The notes beneath the pieces are model-generated. The model worked only from the letters and a program-made list of their open reading frames with translations. It was not told the origin of the DNA and made no database searches. Positions 9,660 through 21,396 of a stretch of 64,000 bases of DNA are shown one piece after another. Location: the NCBI GenBank assembly GCA_030272585.1, contig BSYQ01000002.1, positions 5,270,001 to 5,334,000 on the forward strand, given 5' to 3'. The DNA is from Bryopsis sp. KO-2023 (lineage: Eukaryota > Chlorophyta > Ulvophyceae > Bryopsidales > Bryopsidaceae). The stretch's first letter is position 1, and each line of letters starts with the position of its first letter. The position numbers were made by a program, and so were the translations under genes.

Positions 9660-10020
9660 GCAGTCATGGGCTGGGACCCCTGTGCACAACAAAGGACAGG
9701 ACAGAACAGACTGTCTGTTCTGTGCACAGGGTCAGACCTGTGCGCACAGGCGCACAGACTTTACAGCACAGGACAGACCGTGTCTGTGCACGTGTCTGTG
9801 CACTTTCTGTGCAGATTCTGTGCGCTTTCTGTGCACTTTCTGTCCTATGCTGTACAGTCTGTGCGCCTGTGCGCACAGGTCCGACTCTGTTCTGCGCACA
9901 CACAGTCTGTCCTGTTCTGGCCTGTGGAATTGCGCTCCACAGGACAGAACAGCACAGGGTGCACAGAACCTGTACAGAACCCTGTTCAGGGGTCTGTCTT
10001 GTGCAACCCACCACTGGTGC
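9660..10020. repeat. Foldback low-complexity repeat built from CTGTGCAC/ACAGGACAG words
   Basis: The segment is made almost wholly of CTGTGC, GCACAG, GGACAG and CTGTCC words. These are mutual reverse complements, so it folds on itself. The left arm, about 9710-9776 (CTGTGCACAGGG, CCTGTGCGCACAGG, CGCACAGACT, ACAGCACAGGACAG), is imperfectly complementary to about 9838-9920 (CTGTCCTATGCTGTACAG, TCTGTGCGCC, TGTGCGCACAGGTC). Long frames of about 100-158 codons exist on both strands at once, which reflects word composition rather than coding. It may be a foldback element or an expanded palindromic microsatellite. Confidence 0.85.
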
Positions 10021-10064
10021 ATAGGGAAGTCGCACGACAAGTGGTCGATGAATACAACCAGAGT

Positions 10065-10112
10065 TGTGCCGAAGTCGTTGTCGCAAAAACGACGTCGGCA
10101 CGACTCTGATAC
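10065..10112. repeat. Hairpin I: AGAGTTGTGCCG / CGGCACGACTCT
   Basis: AGAGTTGTGCCGAAGTCG is followed, across a small loop, by CGACGTCGGCACGACTCT. This gives an 18-bp stem with two mismatches. The stem begins with the same AGAGTTGTGC word as the next hairpin. Confidence 0.8.
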
Positions 10113-10199
10113 ATTTTCGAATCATGAGATGTGAGTGCAAAAACGAGTAGCTACCAAAGTGTGAGTGAACTCACCTAAACAGTGAGTGAGGTTTGATGC

Positions 10200-10234
10200 A
10201 GAGTTGTGCGCCGTTGCAATGGCGCACAACTCTG
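10200..10234. repeat. Hairpin II: AGAGTTGTGCGCC / GGCGCACAACTCT
   Basis: A perfect 13-bp stem with an 8-base loop (GTTGCAAT). It shares AGAGTTGTGC with hairpin I about 135 bp to the left, so they are related foldback units. Confidence 0.85.
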
Positions 10235-12908
10235 AATACAACTCGATTCTGCCAGAAGCATGGAGTATGCGAAAGCATGAGGTGCACCGATACGCTTTGA
10301 AGTCACCTCCAATATGTTATTTTGCAATGTACGACGATCTTACAATTGTTCTACTTACAAACGTTGAGGAATTATATGTATATCGACAAACGATTGGTAG
10401 TGTTAATATGACATCTCCAGAACGACACTACACCCACCAAACACCACAAAGTCACCACAGAGCCCACACACATGAACGATCATAGATAGCCCCACTTGAA
10501 ATCGTCATACAAACAAGAATTTAATGTTCTATTCCCACTAAAAATTAGTATGCTAGCTTCCAGGAGGAACCTGCCGGAGGGCGTCACGGTAAGTGGTCTT
10601 CATTTCTAACTCTGTGTGGGGTAAAACGTGTTGTAAGCGAGCATTATAAGATTGTGTGCATGGTTATTAGGTTGGGGGTTTTACTATCACGCCCGAGACT
10701 CGACGAGAACTCCTGAAAACGATGTATGATGAAGCGACCGCAAGATCTGCATGAGTCGATCATAGAGAATGTTTTTTTTTGGTATTTTTGTTGCAAAGCT
10801 TTTCGTGAGCGGTGATATTCTCCATGTGAACACCCTTGAAAAAGCACCTTTGATGCGGATGCCATCTCACTTGCATAACCCATAACGCTGGACTCAGACT
10901 GGCGCCCCGGTTGGTAAGATGGCATAAGGAGGACGGGACCTTGAAACGGACAAGTCTTTTGTGTAGACATAATACATTGCTGCTCCGACGGACGCATGTT
11001 TGATTATGCTACACCTTAGGAGGATCTCGTTAGCAATATGAAGATGGAGACACCATAAAAAAAGGCTGTCATGTGTGCAAAAAGACCCAAATAATCTGGA
11101 AGTGCGGAAAAAACATAAAATGTCCTATTGTTCCTGATAAATTGAAGCTCTTCGAGAGCGTATACAAACCCCACTGTTGGCGAGCTCATGTTGGCAATTC
11201 CGAAACCACCGGGTCCAAAATTTGAACATCACCTTCTTTTATCAACCTAAGAGTTGAGAATGTGCTCGTTGAATGACTAGTTGGTGACAAGATCCTACCA
11301 CTTCCCGAGTACCTCGTGCGCGATATGAAGATTTGGTTCCAAATGTCGAGGCATTCGCTCAACGAAAAGAAAGATATATTCATCGATGCTCGATTGTTCA
11401 AGAGCCGCAGCGCGGATTGATTGATTTTGGGATACGTGCAACCATGTGGGGAGCTTGGGGCAAAAACTCAATTACTAATATAATACTAGAAGTATCGCTC
11501 TCATAGCTGAATGAATTCGTTTATTGCAAGAATGGCGTTCGGATGGCGAGTTTCATTTCGCGATATGAAACATAATTGTTACCATTGGTTGGCTTCGTCG
11601 GTCTTTAATAAAGAAACATTGTGTTCGTTTTTTTGAAGTAGAATACATTCTAAAAACGAAAGGGGGGTCTCAGACGGACCAAGGAGCGCTGCCGAATTTT
11701 GAATGACAAATTTATATCGGTGACACCAGCTAGGGTTTCTGAGGGGACAATATAACGCGCGCTAGTAGAACCAAATGTTGAAAAGAACTAAGATGCCCTT
11801 CCGAAACAACTCTTAATTGAATGAAGGTGAGAGCTATAAACACTTTAATGCCAAACGACCATGCATACCATAACCTTGGAATTCCACATAATGATCGTTA
11901 TCATCATTTTCATGGTGGCTATATTTCTGGTGTCCAAGAATGATAAGTAACACAACTAAAATGATTCCGTTATTTTTTGTCTATGTGATAAACAGATACC
12001 GTAAGAACCTTGTATCATGCTCATGAATTGATTTGTCGCTGATGTTCAAACTGAGTTCCCCACTACCCATATTTCACGGTTAGGTTTTCGATCTCGATGG
12101 TTGTTTTTTTACTTAGTTCAACCGACCCAAAACATCCTTTTAGAAAACGAATTTTTTTTGTATCGGATTAGAGAAGCGCATATAAAAGTCCAAAATACTT
12201 GGGAGTCCTGAAATTAGTTTTTGTTGATAAGATGTTGTATAAAAGAGTACATTTGTTCGGGATTTATTCAGGAGAATGCAAAAGTGAAACAGATCCGCAA
12301 AAGCGAAAGGCTTTTTTGAAGCTAATATAACCCAGCAAGCCCTAGAAGGTTGCTTTCTATCGAAGCACCATGCGATACTCAGTGGAACTTCGACCTATTG
12401 TAGGAGAAGCGAACGTAATTAAGATAAGCGGAGCCCAAGATTCTAATCAAAAATTTTAGAGTCGTGGACTGGACTTAACAGATCCAAGAAGGTGCCCTTT
12501 GGGGCTCTGCGAATCCAAGTGAATTAGATATAAAAGAAAACATGCAAGCATCTAGAACAAGTTGCGAAGGGAAAAGCTTCCCGAAAGGGTTGAGGACACA
12601 ATTCCATTTGATTTCCCAACGTCACCAAGCAGAAGCTTCTACATCTACGTCACCTTGAACGCGGAGCAGGCAATTGGATCGCCTTATTTGCGGACAAAAA
12701 TATGGGTTTGCTTTTCATGAACAAGCATCTTTCCACTCGCCTATTAACAGACCATTTGAAGTCCTCTATTTATTCTCCCATTTCTCTAGAAGTTGTCGAC
12801 TCACAAACATAATTTAATGCAAGAAAGGAATGTTCATGAAATGTTTTTTTATTAATACATGTTTAGTTTGTTGTAACACTTTATTTTTTTTCTTATAACT
12901 TTGATATT
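10235..12908. other. 2.7-kb AT-rich region without a recognisable gene
   Basis: Only isolated frames below 120 codons occur, for example minus 10644-10997 and minus 11186-11401. None has a recognisable domain, splice framework or start context. I see no tandem repeats. Confidence 0.4.
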
Positions 12909-13244
12909 TTGAAACCTTGGGGTGTAGTTGTTTTATACAGCAACGCTAGGAGGAGCGAAAATACGTCACATTGTCGTGGATCTTGGCATGGGGCGTTTCT
13001 CCAGGCTCACTGGTCCCCCTGGCGTGACGACTTCTCGCTTCCCGCTGCGCCCTTGGATGGACTCCGTCGCTCGTACATGCAATATCACCCTAATTCGTCA
13101 AACACTCTCAGGCGAGCGTACACAATGATTAATCCAGACGTGGCTCCATACTCCGTGTACTATCACACCGCTAGAATGTATTCGCCGTTGGGAATTGACA
13201 AGGCAGGGGGGACTATTAATTTTTGTTGTTTTGAAGCATTATAA
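12909..13244 (+). other. Locally GC-richer patch with a 111-codon frame
   Basis: Bases 12930-13200 are GC-richer than the AT-rich surroundings. They carry an open frame (SHCRGSWHGAFLQAHW, RRAYTMINPDVAPYSVYYHT) that overlaps another frame starting at 12928. The composition jump suggests a remnant of an inserted or once-coding sequence. The product is not recognised. Confidence 0.25.
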
Positions 13245-14909
13245 TATATGGACGAAACCAGAAGAATTTAATATCCCATTGTTGACAAGAACGCGTACCA
13301 ATTGACATATTTCCAAGCACAATCAAGTAGAAGAAACGTTAATTAGAGAGCTAGAGTAATGACGTAATAATGAGTTTTATAAGGACCGTTATTGGATATT
13401 GAGTGGGCGGGTGGGAGAATTTTCGTAGCAAGATCTCGCCGCCAAGAAAGGTTCTTATACCCCAGTGGCGGTTAGGACAGTACTCTATTTTCTTGATTAG
13501 GCGAGCAGATTGGTTTTGTATTTGGTGCATTGTCCGGATTCGTTGGAAGTTGTCAAGACAAGGTAAAACACCTTATCAACGAGAATTTAAAGAGAAAAAT
13601 GCATACAAAAGAGAACGGGGCGTTACGCAAGGTCACACGGCCATGCACCACTTTCTAAAGGAGGCAATTTCACTCAAGCCAAAAAAAATGAGTGAGAAAG
13701 CAAGGTCATGATGAGTAATAATAAAGTATCGAAAGAATAAAGATGCTTTGTACATATAATCTAGCGACCGCGCTAAAAAAGTGGGGAAAGAATGTAAAGG
13801 TGGCAATGAGACTGACGGTAGGGTTGTGTGGAAGGGAAAAACTTCTTAGCTTACAATTGGTTTGTGAACGGCCAAACGACACCACTTAGTGAATGAATGG
13901 TGCAGCTGCAAACGTATTTTGAGGTCACGGAGACGCATGATGATCGACGACTAGGGATTTTTTTTTTATAGGGACGATCTTGCATGGCAAGGACCATTTG
14001 GCTGCAAATATATTTTCTTTAGAAGTCCGAAATAAAGTAATATCGGATTTAGTTTTTTGTTTTGCTTTCTTTTCTTTTTGTAAGTTGGTTACAAGAAGGA
14101 CGGTGTTTCAAAAATCCTAGCCGCCGTAACATACTTCCGCACGGGAGAAAGAGGGTTGCTCGACAAGAATTAGTTAAAGCAGCACAGAGCTATAATGGCC
14201 CTCTTGATGAATATGATAAATCTAATAGATTTTAGAGCTTCTTTTAGTTGTGGTCAATTGTGTTACTCAACCCTCTAGACCCTAACTTTTACAAATGAAA
14301 AAACGTAGAAGAGTTTATTTGCGCGAGTTGACTTGCACTATTTTCAGTCCAAGAAAGAAAAGAGATATTGTGTGTTAAGGGAAGGGAAATTTTTAAACCA
14401 GGGAACGAAATAAAACAAATTGATGGAATGGGAAGTTGTTTTCCCACTAGATTTGCTCATTCGCTTGGAAACTGCGATCGGCTATCTCGTGAACAAAAAG
14501 ATCCTCCGCATATGGAAAATAGGGGCGATGCTTTAAGTTGGTTATCTTCTGTTCTAAAAAATGCTTCTTTTCTTGATGAAGGTAGCTCGAAAAATTTTAA
14601 AAACGGTTTGGGAACACTCGAATATTCGAATATCGTACGCATCATATTGTAAGTCTTCATTCTAAGTTGATATCCTCACAGCAGCATACATGGGCCGCAC
14701 ACGCCAGACCTACTTCTATCCTATTTTGTGGAAACCCCGTGTATCGTGGCACTTCGGCACCCTATACGGCTATGCGCACACAGTAGCGGTCATACTGTTT
14801 CACGGCATCGCTAACTAGAACAACCCAACCCTTGTTGCTTTTTCGATCTTTGTTGCATTTCTTGCACTTCTAACCCTTTCCGCGCAAGTTCGAGTATCTG
14901 AACACGCGT
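13245..14909. other. Region with weak isolated frames only
   Basis: Frames at plus 13403-13711 (basic C-terminus, EKNAYKRERGVTQGH) and plus 14368-14652 (LSREQKDPPHMENRGD) are possible remnants. Neither shows a domain, a splice framework or a partner. The rest shows nothing. Confidence 0.3.
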
Positions 14910-15288
14910 ATGTGTACCCTTGCCCAACGCGAACCAAAGAAGCTCACGTCCTTTGAGGACCGTGCTTTGTTGGAGTTTGACGAGAGGGAGGCGAGGGAGT
15001 TGGGTACATGTGCTAGGAGTCCATAGAGCGGCCAACAAAGGCAGGGGATCCTTGATGTGATCGAGGTCAAGGGAGTGTTCGATGGTAAGGTGAGAATGTT
15101 AATGCCGTTGATGTGGATGAAAATAATCATGGTATATATATATTTTTTCGTTTATTTTTCTATAAACAATTGATAGTGTAATGTTATGTTAGGGAAAATC
15201 ACTTCTGCGGTGGGTGAGACCCATGTATATGATCGATACGGTGATGAACAAGGAAGACAAGATGCAGGATGGGCGTAAGGTGGTTAAG
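14910..15288 (+). pseudogene. Two spliced exons of an unknown gene with one in-frame TAG
   Basis: From ATG 14910 the frame reads KKLTSFEDRALLEFDEREARELG, meets TAG near 15030, then continues in frame with QGILDVIEVKGVFDGK to a donor (AAG|GTGAGA, GT at 15090). An acceptor (TTATGTTAG) ends at 15192. The next exon (15193-15288) is exactly 32 codons in the matching phase (LLRWVRPMYMIDTVMNKEDK) and ends at a strong donor GTGAGT (GT at 15289). Consistent phase across a 103-bp intron supports a real gene structure. The TAG makes this copy non-functional unless a further intron removes it. No family is recognised. Confidence 0.42.
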
Positions 15289-15723
15289 GTGAGTCAACAT
15301 GTGTCTTGGAATTCATTATTTAGGATTTCGGAGCCGAGGCGACGCTATGGGGCGTGAAAAGGAAGAAAGGGGGGTTGGTTTACGTTGTCGCTGTTTTGGT
15401 TTTTTTGTCTACATTGGTTAGACTGACTGGGGCACTTGCAGCCGTTTTTACTGCTACGGTATAAACTTGCAGAGGGCATGGAACGTCATGCTGGGGTGTA
15501 AAACTGCATTGTTTTTGTCGGCAAGTGGTTTAGAATAGGCACGATTGCGCTTGCTAGCTCGTGTATTTTTCGTACGGCTCTACGCCTCTGGCGAAGTCGT
15601 GAGGGCGGTGATATATGGGATCGATCCGAGGCCTAGGGGGCTAGTATGGAGGGGGTCTAGTGTGCTAAGCGCCAGGCGGACTCAGAACCAAGAACTGACA
15701 TGGAAGCTTGCCCATCTGTTGAT
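15289..15723. other. Presumed intron or intergenic sequence
   Basis: It follows the GTGAGT donor. Pyrimidine-rich acceptor-like sequence occurs near 15400-15420, but no convincing exon follows it. A plus-strand frame at 15545-15727 is short and unsupported. Confidence 0.3.
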
Positions 15724-15927
15724 ATGAGGGACCCAACGTTTACATTTTTGCATGAGCACGTTGATGCACAGACCGATTCAGTGCGTGTTAACGAGGACCT
15801 CTAGGATTGTGTTAAGAAAATGATGGTTACGGCAACACGCCTAGACTCTCTTCTAGAGAAACTAGAGTCCACGAAGCAATCGTTGCTTTCTCGCATCCAG
15901 AGCGTGGAGGCTAAGACCTTGCAATGA
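15724..15927 (+). pseudogene. Coiled-coil fragment with one in-frame TAG
   Basis: ATG 15724 opens MRDPTFTFLHEHVDAQTD, interrupted by TAG at 15802-15804. The same frame then continues as a clear heptad coiled coil (ATRLDSLLEKLESTKQ, LLSRIQSVEAK) to TGA at 15925. It belongs to the class of degraded coiled-coil remnants also seen at 6.4 and 8.8 kb, perhaps the N-terminal part of retroelement ORF1 proteins. Confidence 0.42.
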
Positions 15928-18900
15928 CAACCCCGGCGAACAAAGACTCTGAACATCTACAATCGGTAGGAAGAAGATGTCTTTAAACCAACTACAATTG
16001 AATCAGGTGGTTGGGCTTTTACATAAGAAAGAGTAGCGAATTGACAAGAGGAATTACGAATTGGCGAGATTTTGTTTTAGAAGGGAAGGACCTTCACTTG
16101 AAATACTCAAGAAATGTAAGGTTTTTCAAGTGATTTTCTTTACACGAAATCTTGTTGATAGAGCAAATATTTGTTGGGGAAGTGGCTGGCGATAAATTGG
16201 TGTAACGATGTCGAATGCAACCTTGGAAGTTCATGTCCAAAAATGTGGCCCTTGGAAAAGGGCAGCAGGTTGCGTACCTAATATGCTTTATACACAGCGC
16301 TTAAATCGACCAATTCCTCCTCAAGATATTTGTTCTATTTGTAGCAATGTGCATGCCTCATTTGAAGGTGTGTTCTCGTTACGTACGAGGATGACGATGG
16401 CCAACAGACGATGTTCGGGGGACACGTCATTGATTTTTACATTCATTAGGACGCGGGATACGTTGGGCACCCCCCTCAGGTTATTGCGCTCGTGGACATG
16501 TACCAGCTCATGTACGTCGATATTTCTTCCCACACTGCTACCACAGAGCACCCTATGTTGGTTTTTTTAAAGATACTTTCCGGCAGATCTCCAGTGTTCG
16601 TTTTCGTACCCAGATTTTAAGAAACGGAGATGCATTCCTCCAACTTCTCCTTCATCCCCTTGATGCTTTATGTACAGGGAGGCGCTCAAGCTTTTGTTTT
16701 TATAAAAATATAAATTAATGATGCTGGAGTTATGGTGCATACGACTTTTTTTTACAGGATTTGGCAATGTTTCGCATCTTCACTCCTTGAGTGTACGGAC
16801 AAAGGAGGAGGTATGATTGAATAGGTATTACTCCACAACCAGCATTTTAAGATAATTCTAAGTCGAGGAAGTTTCATTGAAGAGACATAGAAGACTTCCC
16901 CAAAATCAAGTGTTCAATAATAGCTCGAAACTTCAAAGGCTATATTTCCCTCTTTCATGCAATAACTTCTAACGATTCCCTTCGTCATGCAAAAACTTTT
17001 CAACAAGTGAAGCATGAATAACAATATTTTACAAAATTGAAGCAGCTTCAAGCGTTACCGTGGAGCTTTGGAGTAAATTATCTTAAAACTGAGCAGAACG
17101 GTATGCAAAAAAAGTGATGCATATAAATAGAAGACCCTAGAATATATAAGATATATTTAATGTTAACACCTCAAGGGAACGAACTCAATCGATAGGTCTA
17201 TACTCTTTGAAGTTCAATTTTCAAAAAACAAGGATTTTTCAGCTCAATATATGGTGTTAAGGGGTAACGATCACTTCAAATATATCGGAGGAAGTATGAG
17301 AAGCGTTGTTAGGGAAAACAAGCACTTGGCATATTTATCGACGCTTTTTCGGAAACGCAGGGAGGGACCTTAGGGTAGTCTAGCCAAACATCGCTTTGTT
17401 GATATATTATGTACCTTTCTGATAGGCCTCCAATGCTACGAGCATTAATTCGAAGCAATACGAAACAAAAAATAAGAAAATATTGGAATTTGCTGAGGAT
17501 TCGCTATGGTTTTGCCTAAGGTTGGCTAAATGATGGATATGGAACACATAAGTGATTTACGAGTCGTAAATTACGAAGACGATATGCATTTTCAATCTAT
17601 GCCCATTGAGGATGATCTTATCATACTAGCACCATGCGTATAATGGTTCGAGGGTTTTCGACTTAAACTTTGATCGATTGGTTTTTGAAGATTTTTTCAC
17701 GTTTTGACCTTTACTCATTTGCATTTGACTTGCAATCGACATGATGAGCGATAAACATTAGGTACCTGTAAACAAAGCTCGCAGCCCAACGGCTCCGGGA
17801 GGGTCGTAAAGATTGTTTTTGGACGGGTCACTGCCACTAGGAGCGAGCGGGTAGTGCTGCATGTGGGGCTATAAAAATTTGGGCTCATTTTGCACCCACC
17901 CTTGTCTTAAAGAGTTTATTTTATAGGATTTTGATGCGAAGGGTATGCGAGGGGATATGCTCTTCGTTGATAATCGTGTAGATGGTGCCAAGTGGTTCCA
18001 TAGACTTGGTGGGGCGACCCTACCTCTAATTCTACGAGAAGTTTTGTGTTTTAAATACTACTCCCCTCGGATACTGTCGATTGTGAAGAATTCTCAAGGT
18101 TGCATCTTTTGGATTGCCAATATTTCTATAACCCGTAACATATGGTGTAGACAGAACTGCCACCACATGACATTGTCGCCGCACTCTAACTGGGATTAGA
18201 AGGCCAGAGGAGAGCCAAAAGGACAGAACAAGACTTATCCCTCCAACAGCGTGAGGTGTAGCGACTACAGGGAAGGGTTCGAGAGTATACCTCCAAGATA
18301 TGACGAGGCTGCGAGGAGAGGAGCCTGAGGGAGCGAAGCTGATTTTGGGAGATCTGACGCCGCTGGGACTTTTTCACTAGGGCCAACCAAGCGACAGATG
18401 TACTGTCAATACCTCGGAGACATGCAGCTATTCATGGCCGTTCCGGAAATACTCTTCATGGGATCAGCAGTGTCTCCGACATTGTGACCCATTAACAATA
18501 GAAATACAAGAAATATTGGAAAAGAAGAGGGTTCTACGTTCAAAAGAGAAAGGCGGTCGCAAAAGGAGCACCGCGAAGTAAGGATGCCACGGTCAGCTCG
18601 AGTAGTTTTTAAGACGTCCTCCACATAGAAATAGGGTCGCGTCATGTTGTGTTGGGTTACCCCGTATTTGTTCCGGAGATGTAAGATTTTAGGGTAGGGT
18701 ATAGAACGATGGTCAATGATATGTCTAAGCATTGGTGAAAGTATACTTGGGCCCACTGGCGTTTGGGAGCAAAGAGGGCATAGAGGTGTTTGTTATGAGG
18801 TGTTTCTACTTCTTCCTTTCATATTTGAGCAAGGTATCACAAGATATGACGATTAAGAGGCAGAAAGCAACCTAGATATTCCGTTGCAATTTTGAGTGAC

Positions 18901-19865
18901 GGTAACTGTTTTGAGACCTTAACTACTGCTTCACCAAAGTTAACCCAAAAGCAGGGTTCCGCCCCGAAGGAAGGTTCTTTAACAGACATGACTTCAAAGA
19001 GTGGTCGGATTTGTCGATGGGGATCGACCTTTGCTATTATTAGAGATTCAGACGGGGTTTGTCACCACGAAAGAGAGTGATACGAGGGCAAGTTGGCCTA
19101 AAAGTAGGGAGACATCTAGAGTGGTACAATTCACGTGAAATTAAGAGAAGTCTTTATCATTTAGCGAGAGAGTTGTTGAGATGGCGACTTGCTAGAAGTA
19201 ATAAATATTGTGTGCTCGATCAGTTTGTTCCATGAGATAAGGACGATCAAATATTAAAACGCAATAAATAAGGTCTGCTTGATTAGTGGTTCATTCCACG
19301 AAATACACAAGATTACACGTTTGAAAGCAACAGGTGACACGTACTCGATATGGTTCGTTCCACCCGGATATTTGACCAGACATGAGATTTGTAAGAACAA
19401 GTCTTTGATTACGTCTTTTATATTTCAGAAAATATTTGTTGACTAACCAAATGGATGTATCACACATATATTTTCTCTTAACACGTGTTCGTGAGAAGGG
19501 TTACACTCGACAGGTCTTTTCACCTTATGCAAGACATTTTTTTCGACCGTTACGTTTTCGTCACATGCTTGTTTGAACTTATGTTAGTTATTCTGTTACA
19601 ATGGCATGCTCGCAAGGGTTAATTGTAAAAACGAATGGCATTGCACTCTAAACCACCACCATCACCGAAAATATTGAATAAAAAACAGAAAAAAAGGATC
19701 CTATTTAGTCAAGCAATTGGTAAGCCAAGGGTGGCGAAGGCAACGGCGGCGGTGGTGGATAGGGTTCTAAAACTCGCACCCGAGTTTGCTTGAGAAAAAG
19801 ACTTTCCAATCAATTTAGTTGCAAACCGACCTTTAATGACCGTTCATCAATATTGATGCAAAAAT
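15928..19865. other. 3.9-kb region of degraded or non-coding sequence
   Basis: No intact gene is visible. The best frames are plus 16208-16570 (120 codons), plus 17945-18199 (84 codons) followed by a stop-broken helical stretch to about 18340 (RRAKRTEQDLSLQQREV), and minus 18406-18756. The helical stretch with stops resembles the other decayed coiled-coil fragments. Elsewhere both strands are dense in stops. Confidence 0.35.
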
Positions 19866-19950
19866 AGATGGCATACCCTTCCATGTACATATACATTAAA
19901 AGATGGCATATCCATACCGTGATACATAAATAGCTGGCATATCCACACTC
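19866..19950. repeat. Three dispersed copies of ATGGCATAxCC
   Basis: GATGGCATACCCTTCC, GATGGCATATCCATACC and GCTGGCATATCCACAC occur about 35 bp apart with AT-rich spacers. This is a short degenerate tandem repeat. Confidence 0.6.
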
Positions 19951-19993
19951 TACTACCCCGGACGAGTGCTTACAAGCGTACTGTAACGAAAAC

Positions 19994-20230
19994 TACTCGC
20001 GAGCACTCTTTTTTTAAGGGTTTCTCAGGGTTTTTGTCCGCGAGCGTATGACACGATCATGTTATGCACTTGCGAACGAGTGTAGCCCCAATATACTATC
20101 CCCACGAGTAATCGTATTGTCTCAAAAATGCACTCGCAAGTGCATTTGTTAGGGTTTTTTGTTTAGGGTTTTTGTCTGTGAGAGTACGACACGACATTGT
20201 CGTGCACTCGCGAACAAGTGTAGCCTTCCA
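19994..20230. repeat. Diverged direct duplication of about 100 bp
   Basis: Unit 1 (19994-20095) and unit 2 (20131-20230) share a T-rich AGGGTTTTTGTC core. Both then carry GCGAG/GTGAG, ATGACACGA/ACGACACGA, GCACT-GCGAAC-AGTGTAGCC. Both contain short palindromic pieces (GACATTGTC in unit 2). Chance is unlikely given the colinear match. Confidence 0.7.
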
Positions 20231-20756
20231 TACGCAAAAAAAATGAAAAAATGCATAAATAATTAGATATTAGAAGAATTTTTTCGGGGGGGTTGTGTCG
20301 ATTGGTAATGTCGATTACTGATGGCCCCCTCTTTTCATCCCTACCACTCCGTCTTGAAATATAGGAAAAAAAATATAAAAAAAAGAGTAAAAAAACCATC
20401 CTGCCGTTTTTTCGATATCAGAGGATCAGATCGGATGATTTTTTTTTGATTTTTTTTCCTTATTATTTTTAATATTTGAAAACTTTCCTCACCCGTCGTC
20501 AATTGCGATTTCCTCCCTGTCTCCTCTCCTTTCTTTGTTTTCATGTTTTTTTTTGGCTTTGCTGTTTTGGCTTCTCTGGAAATTGTTTTTTTTTCAGATT
20601 CTTCAACGATCCTGGAAAAAACCAAAAACACATTACCTCCAGCCAAAAAAAAGTTATGAATTAGGGATAATAAGTATAAAAAAAAATAGAAATGAAAACA
20701 CCTCTTGTGCGATCGTTAATGTTGTTTTTTTAACAGGGAGGGGCAGAACAGCCAGG

Positions 20757-20865
20757 TCAGTATGTGAATATAAAAATACATTTTTCAGCTCAGTATGTGA
20801 TTTTAAAATGAGAGAAGTCAGATCAGTATGTGAATACTGATCAGCTCAGTGTGTGATTTCAAAAT
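20757..20865. repeat. Repeated CAG(T/C)xTGTGA word
   Basis: CAGTATGTGA occurs at about 20758, 20791 and 20825, and the variant CAGTGTGTGA at 20847. They alternate with AT-rich spacers and CAGCTCAG/CAGATCAG leaders, so this is a degenerate tandem repeat with a period of about 33 bp. Confidence 0.7.
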
Positions 20866-21283
20866 TAGATTAGTCATCATTCCTGGAAAACTTAGCGACT
20901 ACAACCCCCCCCCCCCCCCCCCTCCCCCGCCCAAAAAAAACCAAAAAACGGCAGCCTATTTGATAGCCTGTTTAAAAAATGAAATAAAATACAAAAAGTC
21001 CAGCTCCCTTAAAATATGCTGGAAATATTTTAATAAATATCAATTTCAAAAAATGAATGAATGAAGGGGGGGGGGGGGATTCAGAAATATTGTTTGGGGG
21101 AACTCCTTTTATTTCTTTTTTTTTTAGTGGATTTTTTTTCCCCCAGGAGAGGAAGAAAAAAGTGGCTAGCCTTCTTAAGAAGAAGAAGAAAGAAAAAGTC
21201 ACAGCCTATTGTTGTTCCAAAGAAAAAAAGTAAGAACAAAGAAAAACATAAAAAAACAAGAAGAAGAAGAAACCACAGCTTAC

Positions 21284-21396
21284 TTTTTTTTTCCCCATCA
21301 GGCCAGCCCCCAAAACCTCCTCTTATCGCTGCATACTAGTTATTTTTTCTCCCCATCAGGCCAGCCCCCAAAACCTCCTCATATCGCTGCGTAGCA
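21284..21396. repeat. Two-copy direct repeat of about 50 bp
   Basis: CCCCATCAGGCCAGCCCCCA...CCTCCTCxTATCGCTGC occurs at about 21292-21335 and again at about 21352-21392, each preceded by a T run. The copies are almost identical. Confidence 0.9.

Noticed and set aside
9651-10140. Frames of 100-158 codons on both strands
   Set aside because: Openness on both strands comes from the self-complementary low-complexity words, with Cys/Thr-rich nonsense composition.
5186-15927. Alternative genetic code explaining in-frame stops
   Set aside because: All three stop codons appear inside the decayed frames. The long frames of the chromovirus, its second ORF and the LINE (over 1,000 codons) contain none. 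Decay is the simpler reading.
20130-20180. Telomere-like TTTAGGG words
   Set aside because: Only two or three isolated AGGGTTTTT words occur, inside a diverged duplication, with no tandem array.
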